Shown here in pieces: positions 16,566-25,559 of a DNA stretch of 64,000 nt. Origin of the DNA: Chryseobacterium sp. Tr-659 (GTDB lineage Bacteria > Bacteroidota > Bacteroidia > Flavobacteriales > Weeksellaceae). The notes under the pieces were generated by a model that was not told where the DNA came from, searched no databases, and saw only the letters and a program-made list of their open reading frames with translations. The position numbers were made by a program, and so were the translations under genes. Where the stretch lies: assembly GCF_011752975.1 (NCBI RefSeq), contig NZ_VWWP01000001.1, forward strand, positions 1 through 64,000. Reading direction: 5' to 3'. Within the stretch, counting starts at the first letter, position 1. The number at the start of each line of letters is the position of its first letter.

Positions 16566-19379
16566 GTGTTTTACGATCATCAGCAGATAGAAAAAAAGTG
16601 GCAGAAGTACTGGGAGGAAAATCAAACGTATAAGACCTCTAATAACACAGATAAACCTAAATTTTATGTACTCGATATGTTTCCGTACCCATCAGGAGCA
16701 GGGCTTCATGTAGGCCACCCGCTGGGATATATTGCATCGGATATCTATGCGAGATATAAAAGACACCAGGGATTTAATGTGCTCCACCCGGTAGGATATG
16801 ACAGCTTCGGACTTCCTGCTGAGCAGTATGCTATCCAGACAGGGCAGCATCCGGCAATCACTACAGAACAAAATATCAACAGATACGAAGAGCAGTTAAG
16901 AAAAATCGGATTTTCATTCGATTGGAGCAGAGAAGTGAGAACTTCAGATGCATCTTATTATAAATGGACACAATGGATCTTTATTCAATTGTTCCATTCA
17001 TGGTATAATAAAGATACCGATAAAGCGGAGTCTATTGATACCCTGATCAGACATTTTGAAGAAAAAGGAACGCAGGGATTAAATGCCAATCAGAATGATG
17101 AATTAAATTTCACTGCTGAAGAATGGAAAGAAGCTTCTGATCTGGACAAAGAAGATATCTTATTAAATTACCGTCTTGCTTACAGAGCGGAAACCACCGT
17201 AAACTGGTGCCCGGCTCTGGGAACCGTATTGGCCAATGATGAGGTGAAAGACGGAAAATCTGAAAGAGGAGGTTTCCCTGTATACCAGAAAAAAATGATG
17301 CAGTGGAGTATGAGAATTTCTGCTTACTCCGAAAGATTATTACAAGGTTTGAATACTTTAGACTGGCCGCAGCCATTGAAAGATTCCCAGGAATACTGGA
17401 TTGGAAAATCTCAGGGGGCTCAGGTTCAGTTTCAGGTAGAGAACCATGATGAGGTTGTTGAAGTATTTACAACAAGACCGGATACAATATTTGGAGCTAC
17501 ATTTATGGTATTGGCACCTGAAAACCCTTTAGTAGATACAATTACTACAGCTGCACAAAAAGCAGAAGTAGATACTTATATAGAAGAAACTTCCAAGAAA
17601 ACTGAAAGAGACAGAATGTCTGACGTGAAAAACGTGAGCGGAGCATTCACCGGAAGTTATGCGGTTAATCCATTCAGCAATGAGAAAATGCCGATCTATA
17701 TTTCAGATTATGTATTAATGGGATACGGAACAGGAGCTGTAATGGCTGTTCCGGCACACGACGAACGTGACCATAGATTTGCAAAGAAATTTAACCTTGA
17801 AATTAAAAAGGTTGTTGAGACTGAAGAAGACATCCAGGAAAAATCTTTTGATTCTAAAGATTCAGTTTGTGTAAACTCAGATTTCCTAAACGGATTGAAT
17901 TATAATGACGCGAAGTCAAAAATCATTTCAGAGATCGAAGCTAAAGCTATCGGTCATGGAACAACAAACTACAGACAGCGTGATGCCATTTTCTCAAGAC
18001 AACGTTATTGGGGAGAACCTGTTCCTGTATATTATAAGGATGGAATGCCTTATACGTTGCCGACTTCTGCTTTACCGCTGGAACTTCCTGAAGTGGAAAA
18101 ATATTTACCTACAGAAGACGGAGATCCGCCATTAGGAAATGCAAAAACATTTGCATGGGATGAAGTGAATCAAAAAGTAGTTTCTACAGATTTAATTGAT
18201 GACACAACAATTTTCCCGTTAGAATTATCTACAATGCCAGGTTGGGCAGGAAGCTCATGGTATTTCCTTAGATATATGGATCCGAATGATACCGAAACTT
18301 TTGTTAAAAAAGAACTGGCAGATTATTGGGGACAGGTAGATTTATATATAGGAGGAAGCGAACATGCAACCGGCCACCTTTTATATTCCCGTTTTTGGAA
18401 CGTGTTCTTAAAAGATAGAGGATATATCAGCCATGATGAACCTTTTCAGAAATTGATCAATCAGGGAATGATCTTAGGAATGAGTGCATTTGTATACAGA
18501 ATAGATGGTACTCATCAATATGTATCTAAAAATTTAGCAGGCGAATACAAAACTCAGCAGATTCACGTTGATGTATCCTTATTAAAAGGAACATCTGATG
18601 AATTGGATACTGAAGCTTTCAAAGCATGGAGGCCAGATTATGCCGATGCAGAATTTATTTTGGAAGACGGAAAATACATCACAGATCGTGAAGTAGAAAA
18701 AATGTCCAAGTCTAAATATAATGTTGTAAACCCTGATGATATCTGTGAAGAATACGGAGCAGACGGTTTAAGATTATATGAAATGTTCCTTGGACCATTG
18801 GAGCAATCCAAGCCTTGGAATACTCAGGGATTAAGCGGAGTGTACGGTTTCCTTAAAAAGTTCTGGAATCTGTATTTCAACGGAGATACATTTGAGGTTT
18901 CTGAAGAAGAACCTACAAAAGCAGAATATAAAGTATTGCATACCTTAATAAAGAAGGTGGTGTATGATATTGAAAACTTCTCTTTCAATACATCTGTCTC
19001 TTCATTTATGATTGCTGTTAATGAATTACAAAAAATAAAATGTAACAAACGCAATATTTTAGAACCTCTTGCCGTTATCATCTCTCCATATGCACCTCAC
19101 ATTTGTGAAGAATTGTGGAGTTTATTAGGACATGATACCTCAATTGAATTTGAAAAATTCCCGGAATTGAATGAGGATTATCTTGTTGAAGATGAAATTG
19201 AGTATCCGGTAAGCGTAAATGGTAAAATGAAGTTCAAAATTTCTCTTTCGGCACAATTTTCTGCCAAGGAAGTAGAAGATTTGGTGATTTCGAATGAGAA
19301 AATGCAACAGATTTTGGAAGGTAAAACCCCTAAAAAAATCATTGTAGTCCCTCACCGTATTGTGAATATCGTAATTTAA
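16566..19379 (+). CDS. leuS: Leucine--tRNA ligase
   Basis: Charges tRNA-Leu. The 937-residue class I synthetase has its HIGH-type motif HVGH at residues 48-51 inside MFPYPSGAGLHVGHPLGY. The CP1 editing domain follows (TTRPDTIFGATFMVLAPENP, and GYGTGAVMAVPAHDERD). The signature KMSKS is at residues 712-716, then the anticodon-binding domain. The start is GTG at 16566-16568; the family's usual N-terminus (FYDHQQIEKKWQKYW) begins right there, and no in-frame ATG fits better. Bacteroidota-type insertions near 150-180 and 645-700 explain the length. Confidence 0.97.
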   Translation: MFYDHQQIEKKWQKYWEENQTYKTSNNTDKPKFYVLDMFPYPSGAGLHVGHPLGYIASDIYARYKRHQGFNVLHPVGYDSFGLPAEQYAIQTGQHPAITTEQNINRYEEQLRKIGFSFDWSREVRTSDASYYKWTQWIFIQLFHSWYNKDTDKAESIDTLIRHFEEKGTQGLNANQNDELNFTAEEWKEASDLDKEDILLNYRLAYRAETTVNWCPALGTVLANDEVKDGKSERGGFPVYQKKMMQWSMRISAYSERLLQGLNTLDWPQPLKDSQEYWIGKSQGAQVQFQVENHDEVVEVFTTRPDTIFGATFMVLAPENPLVDTITTAAQKAEVDTYIEETSKKTERDRMSDVKNVSGAFTGSYAVNPFSNEKMPIYISDYVLMGYGTGAVMAVPAHDERDHRFAKKFNLEIKKVVETEEDIQEKSFDSKDSVCVNSDFLNGLNYNDAKSKIISEIEAKAIGHGTTNYRQRDAIFSRQRYWGEPVPVYYKDGMPYTLPTSALPLELPEVEKYLPTEDGDPPLGNAKTFAWDEVNQKVVSTDLIDDTTIFPLELSTMPGWAGSSWYFLRYMDPNDTETFVKKELADYWGQVDLYIGGSEHATGHLLYSRFWNVFLKDRGYISHDEPFQKLINQGMILGMSAFVYRIDGTHQYVSKNLAGEYKTQQIHVDVSLLKGTSDELDTEAFKAWRPDYADAEFILEDGKYITDREVEKMSKSKYNVVNPDDICEEYGADGLRLYEMFLGPLEQSKPWNTQGLSGVYGFLKKFWNLYFNGDTFEVSEEEPTKAEYKVLHTLIKKVVYDIENFSFNTSVSSFMIAVNELQKIKCNKRNILEPLAVIISPYAPHICEELWSLLGHDTSIEFEKFPELNEDYLVEDEIEYPVSVNGKMKFKISLSAQFSAKEVEDLVISNEKMQQILEGKTPKKIIVVPHRIVNIVI

Positions 19380-19619
19380 AAAAAAATTAACATTGGGAAA
19401 TTAAAAAAAATGGGTGTCTTATTTTTTTGATTTTTTAACTCAAATGTTAAATTTGGAAAAAATAAATAAAATAATTTAAAATAATTATTATTTCGAAATC
19501 GTATTAAAATTTCTTTATCAAAAAAAAGCAAAATGTTTAATTAAGACTCTTGCATTTTAATTAATTTTGCCTTTAATTTACACCCTGTAAAATTTTAAAA
19601 CAATATAATTTAGTTAAAT

Positions 19620-20483
19620 ATGGAAATGAATGTTTCAAAAAATGATGAGCAAGTAGTTGCTAGAAAGGCAGGAGGTTTAAATCCAGCTGTTATTATTCCT
19701 ATTCTATTTGCTATAGGAGTATGTATTTATTTATTCGTTCTTGGTAGCCCAGGAAACTTTAAAGATGCAGATAAACTAGGAAGTGGATCTGTAGCTTTTT
19801 CAAGTGTTGAAGGAAAAGACATTCACCCAGAATCGTTTTTAGGTATTATCTACAAAGGAGGGGTTATCGTACCAATCTTGATTACTTTCATGATTACTGT
19901 AATCGTTTTCTCTTTTGAAAGATATTTCGTTCTTGGTAAAGCGGCTGGAAAAGGAAACTTAGACAACTTCGTTGTTCAGGTAAGAAGCTTACTAAACCAA
20001 AACAAAATTGACGAAGCTATCGAAGAGTGTGACAGACAACAAGGTTCTGTTGGTAACGTAGTAAAAGAAGGACTTACTACTTACAAAGCACTTTCTCACG
20101 ATACTACATTAAATAAAGAGCAGAAAATGGTAGCACTTAACAAAGCTATCGAAGAAGCTACAACTCTTGAGATGCCAATGCTTGAGAAAAACATGATGAT
20201 CCTTTCTACTTTAGGTACAGTTGCAACATTAGTAGCACTACTTGGAACGGTAATCGGGATGATCAAGGCATTCTTTGCATTAGGTTCAGGAGGTGGTACT
20301 CCGGATGCAGCTGCTCTATCTACAGGTATCTCTGAAGCCTTGATTAACACGGCATTAGGTATTGGTACTTCAGCTATCGCTATTATCCTTTATAACTTCT
20401 TTACTTCTAAAATTGATGGATTAACTTACAAGATCGATGAGATCTCTATGAGTATCCAACAATCTTTCGCTGAATTCAACTAA
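19620..20483 (+). CDS. exbB: MotA/TolQ/ExbB proton channel family protein
   Basis: This 287-residue inner-membrane protein is the proton-channel subunit that, with ExbD, energises TonB. Three hydrophobic segments lie around residues 22-42, 75-98 and 190-220. The conserved stretch MMILSTLGTVATLVALLGTVIGMIKAF (about residues 192-218) is the family hallmark. It starts an operon with two exbD genes and tonB at 61, 11 and 27 bases spacing. A TAATTTTG -7 element lies at 19562-19569, giving a leader of about 45 bases. Confidence 0.93.
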   Translation: MEMNVSKNDEQVVARKAGGLNPAVIIPILFAIGVCIYLFVLGSPGNFKDADKLGSGSVAFSSVEGKDIHPESFLGIIYKGGVIVPILITFMITVIVFSFERYFVLGKAAGKGNLDNFVVQVRSLLNQNKIDEAIEECDRQQGSVGNVVKEGLTTYKALSHDTTLNKEQKMVALNKAIEEATTLEMPMLEKNMMILSTLGTVATLVALLGTVIGMIKAFFALGSGGGTPDAAALSTGISEALINTALGIGTSAIAIILYNFFTSKIDGLTYKIDEISMSIQQSFAEFN

Positions 20484-20544
20484 GAATTAGCAAGAAATTT
20501 GCATTAGCAATTAAAAGAAGTTTAATTAAAAATATTTTATAATA

Positions 20545-21153
20545 ATGGCGAGAGTCAAACCAAAAAGACATGGAGTAGTAACGGACATGACCGCAATGTG
20601 TGACGTTGCGTTCCTACTTCTTACGTTCTTTATCTTGACCACTCAGTTTAAAAAACCTGACGTGGAGCAGATCAAACCGCCATCTTCAATTTCGGAAAAA
20701 TTGCTTCCTGATGCTAGTTTAATGACTATCAACGCTACTCCGGACGGAAAATTCTATTTCCAGCCAGTAGAAAATGCATCAGAAAGACTTGCTCTTTTGG
20801 ATAAAATGGGAAAAAAGTATGGAATTACTTTTGACAACAACCAAAAAGCAGCTTTCCAGAAAGTTCAGGCAATTGGAGTTCCAATGAACCAACTTAAGGG
20901 GTATTTGGATATGCCTGCAGATGAGCAGAAAAATTATAAGAGTCCTACAGGAATTCCTATGGACAGTACAAATAAGCAATTAATTGATTGGGTAAAAGAA
21001 AGTTTGAGTGTTAACCCGGACTACAAGTTAGCTATTAAAGGTGACGTTACAACTCAGTACCCTAAAGTTAAAGGCCTGTTTGAAGGTTTAAGAGATATTG
21101 ATTTTCTTAAATTTTGGTTGATTACATCACAAGAAGGTAAACCTAACGAATAA
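20545..21153 (+). CDS. exbD: ExbD/TolR family protein, first copy
   Basis: This 202-residue protein has a short basic N-terminus and one transmembrane helix (about residues 18-36). The conserved aspartate is inside TAMCDVAFLLLTFFILTT, the proton-relay position of ExbD/TolR. The periplasmic domain is longer than in classic ExbD (about 140) and contains an insert around residues 80-150. It lies 61 bases after exbB and 11 bases before a second exbD-like gene, so two different ExbD subunits may assemble in one channel or in alternative channels. Confidence 0.9.
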   Translation: MARVKPKRHGVVTDMTAMCDVAFLLLTFFILTTQFKKPDVEQIKPPSSISEKLLPDASLMTINATPDGKFYFQPVENASERLALLDKMGKKYGITFDNNQKAAFQKVQAIGVPMNQLKGYLDMPADEQKNYKSPTGIPMDSTNKQLIDWVKESLSVNPDYKLAIKGDVTTQYPKVKGLFEGLRDIDFLKFWLITSQEGKPNE

Positions 21154-21164
21154 TATCGATAGAA

Positions 21165-21734
21165 ATGGCAGAAGTACAAGTACAAGAAAAAGGCGGCAAG
21201 GGCGGCAAGGTCCGTTCCAAGAAGCAGAGTACCAGAGTCGATATGACTCCGATGGTGGACTTGGGTTTTCTATTGATTACCTTCTTTATGTTCACAACTA
21301 CATTCAGTAAACCGAATGTTATGGATTTAGGTCTTCCGGCTAAACCTAAAAAAGATCAGCCGAAACCTCCTCCAACAGAAATTAAACTTTCGAACTCAAT
21401 CTCTATATTATTAGGAAAAAATAACAGAGTTTTTTGGCACCAGCAGGATGCAACTTCCTTGAATGACCAGACTCTTATGGAAACTACTCTTGATAGAGAA
21501 GGAATTAGAAAAGTAATTCAGCAGGCAAAATCTAGAGCTGCAGATCCCACTAAATTTACTGTGATCATTAAGCCAACCGACGATGCTGTATATAAGAACT
21601 TTGTGGATATTCTTGATGAAATGGCAATTACCAAAAGCGAACAGTACGGTGTTACTGATATCAAACCTTGGGAGAAAGCTGTTTATGAGAAAAAAGTAGG
21701 AGGTGCTGCTGCACCGGCTCCTGCTACAAAGTAA
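21165..21734 (+). CDS. exbD: ExbD/TolR family protein, second copy
   Basis: This 189-residue protein is a second ExbD-like subunit. After a lysine/glycine-rich basic cytoplasmic start comes the helix with the essential aspartate in RVDMTPMVDLGFLLITFFMF. A periplasmic domain follows, ending in an alanine/proline-rich tail (GGAAAPAPATK). It differs clearly from its neighbour, so this is an old duplication rather than a recent one. Two tandem ExbD genes before tonB are common in Bacteroidota. Confidence 0.92.
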   Translation: MAEVQVQEKGGKGGKVRSKKQSTRVDMTPMVDLGFLLITFFMFTTTFSKPNVMDLGLPAKPKKDQPKPPPTEIKLSNSISILLGKNNRVFWHQQDATSLNDQTLMETTLDREGIRKVIQQAKSRAADPTKFTVIIKPTDDAVYKNFVDILDEMAITKSEQYGVTDIKPWEKAVYEKKVGGAAAPAPATK

Positions 21735-21761
21735 TTTAACCATAAAATTGTTATATCTACT

Positions 21762-22601
21762 ATGGCAGATGAAAATGTATACGGTCAGAATCTTACTTTA
21801 GACGAGATCGTATTTGAAAATAGAAACAAGGAATATGGTGCCTATGATCTTAGACATCAGTATCCGAGACTTTTAACAAAGTCATTTATTATTGGAACAG
21901 CTTTGTTTCTTTTGGCAGCTTTGTCTCCGTTCATCTATCTTACGATTAAAAATCTTACAGCTCCGCCTAAACAGGAAGTAAAGGCAGATCTTGTAGATAT
22001 CATCGAGGAAGAACCGATTATCGAGCAGCCTAAAGAAGAAGAACCACCACCACCTCCGCCTCCAAAGGAAGAAGAGAAAATTGAGGTTATTCAGAACGTA
22101 GTTCCTGAGCCTGTAAAAGCTCCGAAAATTGAAACTCCACCACCACCGATTTCTAAGCAGTTGGAAACAACAACTGGTTTGAACAATCAGGAAGGAGTAA
22201 AAGCTCCGGCTTATACACCGCCGCCGCCACCACCATCTACTGGTACTAAAGCTAGTACTGTAGAAGTAAAAACGAATAACCCGAACGAGATCTATAAAGA
22301 TGTTGACCAGTCTGCAGAATATCCTGGAGGTATGGGTGCATTAAGAAAGTTCTTGGGAGATAACTTCGATACTTCTCTAATGGAAGGAGGTGAAGGAACA
22401 CTTAAAGCTAAGCTTAAGTTCGTTGTAGAAAAAGACGGTACTGTTTCGAACGTTACTATTGAAGAGAAATCTCCAAATGGCGACTTCAACAGTGAAGCTG
22501 TACGTGTAGTTAAGAAACTTAAAAAGTGGACTCCTGCTAAGAGAAATGGAGAAAGCGTAAGATCTTACTATAGTGTACCATTTACTATGAACTTTGAATA
22601 A
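21762..22601 (+). CDS. tonB: Energy transducer TonB
   Basis: This 279-residue protein couples the ExbB-ExbD channel to outer-membrane receptors. It has one membrane anchor at about residues 40-60, a proline- and glutamate-rich periplasmic spacer (EEPPPPPPPKEEEK and further PPPPPP blocks, about 80-165) and a C-terminal TonB domain. That domain opens with the YPGGMGALRKFLGDNF motif (about 185-200) and ends with PFTMNFE. It lies 27 bases after exbD and is the last gene before the strong terminator at 22626. Confidence 0.95.
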   Translation: MADENVYGQNLTLDEIVFENRNKEYGAYDLRHQYPRLLTKSFIIGTALFLLAALSPFIYLTIKNLTAPPKQEVKADLVDIIEEEPIIEQPKEEEPPPPPPPKEEEKIEVIQNVVPEPVKAPKIETPPPPISKQLETTTGLNNQEGVKAPAYTPPPPPPSTGTKASTVEVKTNNPNEIYKDVDQSAEYPGGMGALRKFLGDNFDTSLMEGGEGTLKAKLKFVVEKDGTVSNVTIEEKSPNGDFNSEAVRVVKKLKKWTPAKRNGESVRSYYSVPFTMNFE

Positions 22602-22625
22602 GACTTATTTATTCAAAATATAAAT

Positions 22626-22658
22626 AAAAAGAGAAGCATATGCTTCTCTTTTTATTTT
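22626..22658 (+). terminator. Terminator after the tonB operon
   Basis: The stretch 22626-22653 is a perfect palindrome (AAAAAGAGAAGCA and its complement) followed by more T residues. Confidence 0.85.
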
Positions 22659-22676
22659 TTTTGGTATTTTTGTTAC

Positions 22677-22874
22677 ATGATGTTCAATTGGTTATCCCTC
22701 GTTACGGGATTGTTTTATATCGTTTTAGGAATTGTAGTAATTGTCTATAAGTTCTTTTTTACTATTCTTGAGCCTGCCGTTGCCTACGCTTTGGGAGTGG
22801 TATTGGTTATCTATGGGATATTCAGAATTTACAGGGCAATTTCAAGAATTAAAAAATCGAGAAATGAAGAATAG
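22677..22874 (+). CDS. Small membrane protein, unknown function
   Basis: This 65-residue protein has two hydrophobic helices (about residues 5-27 and 33-50) and a basic tail (RAISRIKKSRNEE). It starts shortly after the tonB terminator, and its last 11 bases overlap the start of the PstS-like lipoprotein gene, which suggests co-translation. No family is recognised with confidence. Confidence 0.65.
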   Translation: MMFNWLSLVTGLFYIVLGIVVIVYKFFFTILEPAVAYALGVVLVIYGIFRIYRAISRIKKSRNEE

Positions 22875-23736
22875 TTTAAAGCTTGCACTTATTTTTGTTC
22901 TGAGCGTAATGCTTGCAGGCTGCAAAAAAGAGGAAAATACTCCCTCATATCATAAAGGTGATCTCACAATTTTTACTGATGAATCCTTCCAAAGTGTTAC
23001 TGAAGCATTAGCCGACGGTTATATGATGAATTATCCAGATACGAAGATTAAAGTGGAAACCCAAAAAGAAGATCTAGGATTTCTTGATCTTTTACATGGT
23101 AAAACTAAGGCTGTCGTAATGTCCAGAAATCTGAGCCCGGAAGAGATAAAAACTTACGAGGAAAGAACTGATTTAAAGTTTCTTCCTGCTAAATTTGCTG
23201 CAGATGCTGTAGTTTTTGTAGTGCCTAAAGATTCTCCGAAAGAAAGTATTTCAATGGATGAAATCAGCAATGGTTTAATGTCTGATAAAAAAGAATTTAT
23301 TTTTGATGGTACCAATTCAAGTAATTTGAATTTTGTAGCAGAAAAATTAAAAAAACAGCCAAAAGACCTCCAATTTTCCATTATTCCCGGAAATCAGAAG
23401 ATTATAGAGGAATTAGGAAAATATCCAAATAAAATTGGCGTTATAGGACTTAACACTTTTAGTCGCCCGTATGATAAAACTTCTGAGAAATTAAGGGAGA
23501 TGGTTAAAGTGCTTCCAGTAGAAAATAAAGGGAAGTTATACACTGCAGATTTTAATGGACTTCGTACAATGGAGTATCCATTTACCCGAGTACTTTATTT
23601 CCTGATTAATGAAGGTAACTTTAATATTGCCAACGGGTTTATCAGGTTTTCATGTACTCATTTAGGGCAAAAAATCGTCCAGAAAGAGGGATTGCAGCCT
23701 TATAACCTATACAAAAGAGAGGTCCAGATGCGTTAA
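22864..23736 (+). CDS. PstS-like substrate-binding lipoprotein
   Basis: This protein of 290 residues is read from the ATG at 22864, which gives a proper lipoprotein signal (MKNSLKLALIFVLSVMLAGC, lipobox cysteine at residue 20). A longer in-frame start would destroy it. The mature part resembles PstS-type phosphate-binding proteins: DLTIFTDESFQSVTEALADGY, then AVVMSRNLSPEE and AADAVVFVVPKDSP. No PstABC genes are adjacent. Its position after exbB-exbD-exbD-tonB and before a TPR protein is a common flavobacterial arrangement, so it may serve the TonB system rather than phosphate import; that is inference. Confidence 0.82.
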   Translation: MKNSLKLALIFVLSVMLAGCKKEENTPSYHKGDLTIFTDESFQSVTEALADGYMMNYPDTKIKVETQKEDLGFLDLLHGKTKAVVMSRNLSPEEIKTYEERTDLKFLPAKFAADAVVFVVPKDSPKESISMDEISNGLMSDKKEFIFDGTNSSNLNFVAEKLKKQPKDLQFSIIPGNQKIIEELGKYPNKIGVIGLNTFSRPYDKTSEKLREMVKVLPVENKGKLYTADFNGLRTMEYPFTRVLYFLINEGNFNIANGFIRFSCTHLGQKIVQKEGLQPYNLYKREVQMR

Positions 23737-23824
23737 AAAATATTAAATTCACAATTTACCCCCAATAATACTGTTTTGGTCTGAAAATTGTGTAGAATAT
23801 AACTCAATTATTAGAAAATATAAA

Positions 23825-25477
23825 ATGAAAGATATAATGAATATGAATGTAAAGAAGATTGCTTTTGGAGCAGCCGTGGTATTTTTTACCGGTTTTGCCT
23901 CTGCACAAACACTGCAGGATGGTATCAACAGTATAGACAGTGATAAATTTGCTCAGGCAAAAACAAATTTCACTGATATGATCGCTAAAGAGCCTACAGC
24001 TGAAAACTACTTCTATTTAGGAAATACTTTCTTAAGACAAGGAGAGCCTGATTATGCTAAAGCAGTAGAAAGCTTTAACAAAGGATTAGCTGCTGACAGC
24101 AAAAGCTATCTTAACAAAATTGGTTTAGCTGCTGTGAAATTAGGAAAAGGTGATAAAAATGCAATTGCTGAAATCCAGAAAGTAGTTACTGATTCCAGAG
24201 AAAAAGATGCAGAAGTATTGTTCAGAGCTGCTGAAGCTTTGACTTTATTTGAAAAAAACAATTCACCCGATCTTGCAATCCAATTTTTGACAAAAGCTAT
24301 TGAAAAGGCTGAGAAAAAAGGAGTTCCCGCGTATTACTATTATACTTTAGGAGATGCTTACAGATTGAAGAGAATGCCGGGAGAGGCTATGTCTGCTTAT
24401 GATAAAGCGTTACCTACAGCTAAAAATAAAGCTTCCGTTTATACCAGAATGGCCACTTTATGGATGGCAGCACAACAATGGCAGCAAGCTAAGCAGAACA
24501 TCGATAAAGCAATTGGTGTAGACGCTACTTATGCTCCTGCTTACAAAGCTCTTGCATCTTATGATATCAGATATCAGCAGAATGCAAAAGCTACACAAGA
24601 TCTTATTAACTATACCAAATACGCTGACGAAGATCCGTATACTCAATTAGAAATTGCAAAATTATACTTCACAAATGAAGATTATGTAAACTCTAAGACA
24701 GTTTTAGATAAGATTTTTGATAAAATTGAAGATCCTATTAAGTTCAAATTAAGAGCTTATCAGGCTTATGCAGATAAAAACTATGCAGAAGCAAAACAAA
24801 ATATGGATACTTTCGTATCTCAGGCAGAAAAAACAAGAATACAGCCTGCTGATCAAGGTTTACAAGGGCTTATTGCTGCTGGCTTAGCAAAAGATGAAAA
24901 AGATGCCGCTAAAAAATCAGCTTTAATGTCTGAGGCACAACAAAAAGTTGGTATTGCAAAAGCTGCAAAAGACGAAACAATGAAGTGGGATTTAGAATTA
25001 GCTAACATCGCAGGCGGTGGTGGAGTTTCTCAATCAGAAGTTGATAAAGGACCTACTAACCCTGCTATTGAAGCATTGAAAAAACAAGTTGCAGCTAATA
25101 GCCAGGATTCTGATGCATTATTTAAACTAGCAACCGCTTATCAGGATGTTAAAAACTGGAACGGAGCGATCCTAACATGGCAGAAAATGTCAACGCTTCT
25201 TCCGGACTGGGCACCGGCATATTACAGCCAGGGGTATTCTTACCAGCAGGCAGGAAATAATGATGCAGCAAAAATTGCTTACGAAAAGTTCATCAGCACG
25301 GTAAAACCTGCTGACCAGGAGGCAAACAAACAGACTCTTGCTTACGCTTATTTCGCGGTAGCTTATATGAGCAAAGATTCTGATGCTGCAAAAGCAAAAG
25401 ATTATGTAGCTAAATCTCTACAGCTTGATCCTACTTATCAGGATGCTGTAAAATTAAATGCTGAGATCAATAAATAA
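23825..25477 (+). CDS. Exported tetratricopeptide-repeat protein
   Basis: This protein of about 550 residues begins with a signal peptide (ending GFASAQ). TPR-type helical pairs run through much of the mature protein. Examples are AENYFYLGNTFLRQ near residue 60, AYYYYTLGDAYRLKRMPGEAMSAYDKAL near 175-200, and ALFKLATAYQDVKNWNGAILTWQKM near 435-460. The start could be any of three nearby ATGs (23825, 23837, 23843); all preserve the signal peptide. TPR proteins act as scaffolds. The gene follows the PstS-like lipoprotein by 88 bases. Client proteins are unknown. Confidence 0.87.
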   Translation: MKDIMNMNVKKIAFGAAVVFFTGFASAQTLQDGINSIDSDKFAQAKTNFTDMIAKEPTAENYFYLGNTFLRQGEPDYAKAVESFNKGLAADSKSYLNKIGLAAVKLGKGDKNAIAEIQKVVTDSREKDAEVLFRAAEALTLFEKNNSPDLAIQFLTKAIEKAEKKGVPAYYYYTLGDAYRLKRMPGEAMSAYDKALPTAKNKASVYTRMATLWMAAQQWQQAKQNIDKAIGVDATYAPAYKALASYDIRYQQNAKATQDLINYTKYADEDPYTQLEIAKLYFTNEDYVNSKTVLDKIFDKIEDPIKFKLRAYQAYADKNYAEAKQNMDTFVSQAEKTRIQPADQGLQGLIAAGLAKDEKDAAKKSALMSEAQQKVGIAKAAKDETMKWDLELANIAGGGGVSQSEVDKGPTNPAIEALKKQVAANSQDSDALFKLATAYQDVKNWNGAILTWQKMSTLLPDWAPAYYSQGYSYQQAGNNDAAKIAYEKFISTVKPADQEANKQTLAYAYFAVAYMSKDSDAAKAKDYVAKSLQLDPTYQDAVKLNAEINK

Positions 25478-25501
25478 TTTAAAATTTAAATTATAGATAT
25501 T

Positions 25502-25540
25502 AAAACTTCCCATTCGTAATGTTTGGGAAGTTTTTATTTT
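25502..25540 (+). terminator. Terminator after the TPR gene
   Basis: Stem AAAACTTCCCA pairs with TGGGAAGTTTT around an 11-base loop, followed by T residues. Confidence 0.8.
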
Positions 25541-25546
25541 AAACCC

Positions 25547-25554
25547 TATCTTTG
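25547..25554 (+). promoter_or_regulatory. Promoter -7 element of bshB1, very close to the start codon
   Basis: TATCTTTG ends five bases before the ATG at 25560. Transcription would then start at or beside the start codon, suggesting a leaderless message. A TTG at 25523-25525 is 21 bases upstream, two more than ideal. Confidence 0.5.
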
Positions 25555-25559
25555 AATTT

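Noticed and set aside
22741..22863. N-terminal extension of the PstS-like lipoprotein
   Set aside because: The extension is out-of-frame reading of the small membrane protein gene and would bury the lipoprotein signal. The ATG at 22864 is preferred.
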